Source of the DNA: Pseudomonadota bacterium
GTDB taxonomy: Bacteria; Pseudomonadota; Gammaproteobacteria; Burkholderiales; Burkholderiaceae_C
DNA length: 8,864 nt
Reading direction: 5' to 3'
Assembly: GCA_023418355.1 (NCBI GenBank)
Contig: JAEZZU010000186.1
Location: 1-8,864 of the forward strand
Under the pieces are notes generated by a model, which was given only the letters and a program-made list of their open reading frames with translations, ran no database searches and was not told the DNA's origin. Numbering within the stretch: the stretch's first letter is position 1; every line of letters starts with the position of its first letter. Position numbers and translations under genes: made by a program. Positions 6,019 to 8,864 of this stretch are shown piece by piece.

Positions 6019-7029
6019 TTAATGCCTGGAGTTTAGAACCGTGCATGCCTGCGCCACAAGGGCTTCAGTCATCAGATTGGCATTAAATGGGTGCTCTGCC
6101 GTGCGCGCTTCCTGCGCCAGCGACTTGGCCCAGCGCGCCAGCACCATCACGGAAGGTGCGCGCGGCAAGTCCTGGGCGGCGAAGTAACGCGGCGCAGCGC
6201 CCTGTGCCACGCACATCAGGTCATGACAGAGCTTTTGCAGCCACTGCACCACTTCTGGCGGTGACATATCGGCGAACACGGCCACATCCCCGCTGGCCAC
6301 CGCCTTGGGCAGGCGGGCAAACACCCCCATGCCTTTGCCGGACAGAGCCATCTGCCAGGCATCAAACGGACGCCCCCCTGCAGCGCGCAGGCAGACCTGC
6401 GCGTCCTGGGCCGAGACGTCCTGCTCCTGCAGCCACTGCAGCAGCTGCGCCTCCTGCGGCCAGAGCATGGTGTGCGCCAGGCAGCGGCTGCGAATGGTAG
6501 GCAGCAACTGGTGGGCTGCTTCGGTTGCCAGCACAAAGCGCACATCGCCCGGCGGCTCCTCCAAGGTCTTGAGCAAGGCATTGGCCGTGACTGCATTCAT
6601 CTGCTCGGCCGGGTAAACCAGCACGGCCTTGCCGCGCCCACGTGCAGAAGTGCGCTGCGTGAACTCCACCGCATCGCGCATGGCATCCACGCGGATTTCC
6701 TTGCTGGGCTTGCGCTTCTTGTCGTCGATGTCGGACTGGGCTTTTTCGCTCAGGGGCCAGCCACGCTCCAGCATGTCCACCTCGGGCATGAGCACGAAGA
6801 GGTCAGCGTGCGCATGCACATCGATGCTGTGGCAGCTCGTGCAGTGACCGCAGGCCGCGCCATCGGCACCCGGCTGCTCGCACAGCCAGGCACGCACCAG
6901 TGCCATTCCCAGTTCAAACTGTCCCATGCCTGACGGGCCTTGCAGCAGCCATGCGTGGCCGCGCTGCGCCAGCAAGCTCTGGCGCTGCTGGGCCAGCCAG
7001 GGTGCGAGTGTGCCGACCGCTGCGCTCAC
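6019..7029 (-). CDS. holB: DNA polymerase III subunit delta prime
   Basis: With the GTG start at 7029 the product is 336 aa (E. coli is 334). HolB is the non-ATPase delta prime subunit of the clamp loader that opens and loads the beta clamp. Visible features are the degenerate P-loop GPSGMGQFEL (31-40), which lacks the Lys-Ser/Thr pair as expected for delta prime; the zinc module Cys50, Cys60, Cys63, Cys66; ALLKTLEEPP (151-160); and TIRSRC (178-183), the arginine-finger motif. A charged segment (about 84-110, with DDKKRKPSK) is some 20 residues longer than the matching E. coli loop. The GTG start overlaps the tmk TGA stop (GTGA, 4 nt), implying coupled translation. A longer in-frame opening to 7113 exists but would lie inside tmk and encodes an unlikely Gly-rich leader. 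Confidence 0.95.
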   Translation of the reverse strand: MSAAVGTLAPWLAQQRQSLLAQRGHAWLLQGPSGMGQFELGMALVRAWLCEQPGADGAACGHCTSCHSIDVHAHADLFVLMPEVDMLERGWPLSEKAQSDIDDKKRKPSKEIRVDAMRDAVEFTQRTSARGRGKAVLVYPAEQMNAVTANALLKTLEEPPGDVRFVLATEAAHQLLPTIRSRCLAHTMLWPQEAQLLQWLQEQDVSAQDAQVCLRAAGGRPFDAWQMALSGKGMGVFARLPKAVASGDVAVFADMSPPEVVQWLQKLCHDLMCVAQGAAPRYFAAQDLPRAPSVMVLARWAKSLAQEARTAEHPFNANLMTEALVAQACTVLNSRH

Positions 7030-7703
7030 GCTGCAGCCCCCGTCAGCTTGGGCAGATAGCCACGCGCCACCAGCACATCTGCCACCTGCTGCCAGACCGC
7101 CTCGCGGCTGCAATTGGCATCAATGCGCGCAAAGCGCTGGGGGGCAGCCGCACAGCGGCGGGCGTAGCCTTCGGCCACCGCCGCAAAAAAGTCCTGGGGC
7201 TGTGCCTCAAACTTGTCAGGCACACGCGCGCCAGCCAGTCGCTCGGCCGCAACCGCTGCAGGCAGATCAAACCAGATGGTCAAGTCTGGTTCACGCATCA
7301 AATTGGCTTCTGGGGCGCATCCAGTCTGCGCCATGCGCTCCAGAATCTGAAGCTTTTCCCAGTCAAAACCACGGCCAGTTCCCTGGTAGGCAAAGGTGGC
7401 ATCGGTAAAGCGGTCACTGACCACGACCTCGCCGCGCGCCAGCGCAGGCTCAATCACCTGCACCAGATGGTCGCGCCGCGCCGCAAAGGCGACCAGTGCT
7501 TCGGTCAGTGGGTCCATGGCTTCGTGCAGCAGCAGCTCACGCAGCTTTTCAGCCAGTGGCGTGCCACCGGGCTCCCGCGTGAGCGTGACCGTACGCCCTG
7601 CATCACAAAAAGCCTGCGCCAGCGCGGCAATGTGCGAAGACTTGCCGGCACCATCAATGCCTTCAAAACTGATAAACAGGCCGGTTGCTTGTGTATGTGT
7701 CAA
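7026..7703 (-). CDS. tmk: Thymidylate kinase
   Basis: The 225-aa cytoplasmic enzyme (E. coli is 213) phosphorylates dTMP to dTDP with ATP for dTTP synthesis. The P-loop FEGIDGAGKSS (13-23) is near the N-terminus. TREPGGTP (42-49), the DRFTDATFAYQGTGR segment (97-111) with the DR pair, and a LID region RLAGARVPDKFE (155-166) follow. The P-loop has no Arg and the LID does, the bacterial type II arrangement known from E. coli. The start appears to be TTG at 7701-7703: the frame has a stop six codons upstream, no ATG or GTG occurs before the P-loop, and AGAG lies 8 nt before the TTG. A GC-rich hairpin sits just upstream. It overlaps holB by 4 nt, and mltG precedes it by 65 nt. Confidence 0.96.
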   Translation of the reverse strand: MTHTQATGLFISFEGIDGAGKSSHIAALAQAFCDAGRTVTLTREPGGTPLAEKLRELLLHEAMDPLTEALVAFAARRDHLVQVIEPALARGEVVVSDRFTDATFAYQGTGRGFDWEKLQILERMAQTGCAPEANLMREPDLTIWFDLPAAVAAERLAGARVPDKFEAQPQDFFAAVAEGYARRCAAAPQRFARIDANCSREAVWQQVADVLVARGYLPKLTGAAA

Positions 7704-7722
7704 AACAAAGTCTCTGATTCAG

Positions 7723-7746
7723 AAAGGCTGGCACGCAGTGCCAGCC
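7723..7746 (-). promoter_or_regulatory. Hairpin between mltG and tmk (weak terminator or attenuator)
   Basis: GGCTGGCAC (7726-7734) and GTGCCAGCC (7738-7746) form a perfect 9-bp GC-rich stem with a GCA loop. On the minus strand it is followed only by TTTC and then mixed sequence, too short a T-run for an efficient intrinsic terminator. It lies 22 nt after the mltG stop and some 10 nt before the weak AGAG that precedes the tmk TTG start. It may partly terminate, mark an mRNA-processing end, or modulate tmk translation. Confidence 0.45.
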
Positions 7747-7768
7747 GGTAGTGCCTCTACCCGTGCAA

Positions 7769-8764
7769 TTATTTACCACCGCGCTGATAGCGGTTGACGG
7801 CACGGTTGTGCTCGTCCAGCGAAGCACTGAAGTGGCTCGTGCCATCACCGCGCGCCACAAAGTAATAGGCCTTGGTCGGCTCAGGGCGCACCGCAGCCAT
7901 CAGCGATGCCATGCCGGGCATGGCAATGGGTGTGGGTGGCAGGCCTGCACGGGTGTACGTGTTCCAGGGCGTGTCGGTCTGCAGATCACGTTTGCGCAGA
8001 TTGCCGTCAAACTGCTCACCCAGCCCGTAAATCACAGAGGGGTCGGTCTGCAGGCGCATGCCAATGCGCAGACGGTTGCTGAACACCCCGGCAATCTGGC
8101 CCCGATCGCTCTCGCGCCCGGTTTCTTTTTCCACAATGCTGGCAAGGATCAGCGCCTCATACGGTGTCTTCAGCGGCGAATCGGCACTGCGCTGCGCCCA
8201 TGCCTCGTTCAGGCGTCGCTCCATGGCATGCATGGCACGGCGCAGCACGGCAAGTTCGCTGCTGCCCTTGGCGTAGGTATAGGTGTCCGGGAAAAACATG
8301 CCCTCTGGCGCCATGCCAGGATGACCCAGCGCCGCCATCAGCTCTGCATCCGTCATGCCCAAAGTGTCATGCTTGAGAAACTCGTCCCTGGCCATCTGCG
8401 CACGCATCTGGCGGAAGGTCCAGCCTTCCACAAAAGTGATGGCACGCAGGCTTTCTTCACCGCGCACCAGCTTTTGCAGTAGGCTGCGTGGGGTCACGCC
8501 TGCCTCAAGCTCATAGTTACCGGCGCGAATCTGTCGGTCCTGGCCAGATAGGCGGAACCAGTAGTACAGCAGACGTGCATCGGTATCCACCCCCGCAGTC
8601 ACCACCGCCTGCGCTACGCCACGCGGAGAAGTGCCTGCCTCAATCTCCAGCTCCACGCTGGGCTGTGCCAGTTTCAGCGGCTGCCCCAGCCACCATGCGG
8701 CCGCACCGCCCACCATGGCCACCAAAGCCACCACCAACAAGAAAACTACGAGTAAACGTCGCAC
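7769..8764 (-). CDS. mltG: MltG, endolytic peptidoglycan transglycosylase (YceG family)
   Basis: The 331-aa product (E. coli is 340) has an N-terminal membrane anchor: RR, then a hydrophobic helix (about 4-25), leaving the rest in the periplasm. A LysM-like region (about 37-105) precedes the YceG catalytic domain, with FVEGWTFRQM (111-120), FFPDTY (157-162), ILASIVEKET (206-215) and NRLRIGMRLQTDPSVIYG (230-247). Glu212 in ASIVEKET matches the catalytic Glu218 of E. coli. MltG cleaves nascent glycan strands and so terminates polymerisation. The start is GTG at 8762-8764: the frame has no ATG upstream before a stop at 8798-8800. AAAAAGG lies only 2 nt before this GTG, closer than usual, so the start is less certain than the identity. 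It is the first gene of the minus-strand string and diverges from the YgfZ-like gene. Confidence 0.95.
   Translation of the reverse strand: MRRLLVVFLLVVALVAMVGGAAAWWLGQPLKLAQPSVELEIEAGTSPRGVAQAVVTAGVDTDARLLYYWFRLSGQDRQIRAGNYELEAGVTPRSLLQKLVRGEESLRAITFVEGWTFRQMRAQMARDEFLKHDTLGMTDAELMAALGHPGMAPEGMFFPDTYTYAKGSSELAVLRRAMHAMERRLNEAWAQRSADSPLKTPYEALILASIVEKETGRESDRGQIAGVFSNRLRIGMRLQTDPSVIYGLGEQFDGNLRKRDLQTDTPWNTYTRAGLPPTPIAMPGMASLMAAVRPEPTKAYYFVARGDGTSHFSASLDEHNRAVNRYQRGGK
7907..7925. repeat. 19-bp palindrome within mltG
   Basis: TGCCATGCC (7907-7915) and GGCATGGCA (7917-7925) are perfect inverted arms around one central G. The codons specify the IAMPGMAS stretch near the MltG C-terminus, a conserved part of the family, so protein constraint explains some of it. 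No role is known, and a real hairpin would need to open several central pairs to make a loop. Confidence 0.35.
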
Positions 8765-8796
8765 AACCTTTTTGCGTCCATAGAAAAAGATCGGGC

Positions 8797-8804
8797 ATCA
8801 TAAT
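8797..8804. promoter_or_regulatory. Overlapping divergent -10-like hexamers in the mltG / ygfZ gap
   Basis: The 46-bp gap holds CATAAT (8799-8804) on the plus strand and TATGAT (8802-8797) on the minus strand. Each is a 5-of-6 match to the sigma-70 -10 consensus, and they overlap. Neither has a good -35 at 16-18 nt; the nearest candidates are TTGCGT at 8772 for plus (21-nt spacer) and TTGAAG at 8828-8823 for minus (20-nt spacer). If the plus hexamer is used, transcription would start at or near the 8811 ATG, giving a leaderless or nearly leaderless message. Confidence 0.3.
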
Positions 8805-8810
8805 TCACCC

Positions 8811-8864
8811 ATGACCGAGACCCTTCAAGGCATTGCTCCTATTTCGCATCTGGGCATCATCCGT
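8811..8864 (+). CDS. ygfZ: YgfZ/GcvT-like folate-binding protein (5' end only)
   Basis: Eighteen codons from ATG 8811 to the right edge encode MTETLQGIAPISHLGIIR. This matches the usual opening of betaproteobacterial YgfZ (CAF17-related) proteins, in which a short lead is followed by a HLGVIR-type segment before the conserved folate-binding barrel. YgfZ proteins bind tetrahydrofolate and help maintain certain iron-sulfur enzymes. Divergent placement next to mltG fits what I recall of Burkholderiales genomes. Only the N-terminus is visible and the K-G-C-Y-x-G-Q signature of the family is outside the window, so the call is moderate. No Shine-Dalgarno precedes the ATG. Confidence 0.6.
   Translation, partial: MTETLQGIAPISHLGIIR

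Noticed and set aside
6900..8482. Plus-strand frames of 283 and 243 codons opposite tmk and mltG
   Set aside because: Both are complements of clearly conserved enzymes and show only His/Gln/Arg-rich translations.
1..8864. A previously undescribed multi-gene system
   Set aside because: Ten of the eleven genes belong to well-known families in a conserved order. Only the exported ankyrin gene lacks a known role, and one scaffold gene is not enough to claim a system.

Overview
This looks like a conserved chromosomal housekeeping region from a betaproteobacterium of the order Burkholderiales, most likely family Comamonadaceae and perhaps Comamonas or a near relative. The grounds are the moderately high-GC coding sequence, the wording of the proteins (a TolB whose mature end begins QFRVEVSGVG, a PilZ with the SVLQLALKEKGALYAAYIP core) and the gene order mltG-tmk-holB-pilZ-tatD. 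The genus is inferred from remembered family sequences, not from a search. No mobile element, CRISPR array, rRNA or tRNA is visible, and no new defence or biosynthetic system. The most unusual material is regulatory: hairpins, overlapping starts and non-ATG starts.

Left part (1-2020, minus strand): the tolB-pal-cpoB end of the Tol-Pal cell-envelope operon. Only the first 34 codons of cpoB are inside the window. Divergent from tolB is msbA (2165-3943, plus strand), the lipid A flippase, so the 144-bp gap between them must hold the control sites for two outer-membrane functions. A large nested inverted repeat (3964-4047) ends msbA and also faces the oppositely oriented ankyrin gene.

Right part (4083-8764, minus strand): a gene string read in the order mltG, tmk, holB, pilZ, tatD and a periplasmic ankyrin-repeat gene. 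It joins peptidoglycan chain termination (MltG), dTTP synthesis (Tmk), the clamp-loader subunit delta prime (HolB), type IV pilus biogenesis (PilZ), a TatD nuclease and an unassigned ankyrin protein. The order tmk-holB-pilZ-tatD is also known from Pseudomonas. Two junctions overlap by 4 nt (tmk/holB, tatD/ankyrin), which suggests translational coupling. Hairpins at mltG/tmk and pilZ/tatD probably divide the transcript into graded segments. At the right edge the divergent gene at 8811 is the start of a YgfZ/GcvT-like folate-binding protein.

There is no gene-free stretch over 300 bases. The longest gaps are 2021-2164 and 3944-4082, both described below.
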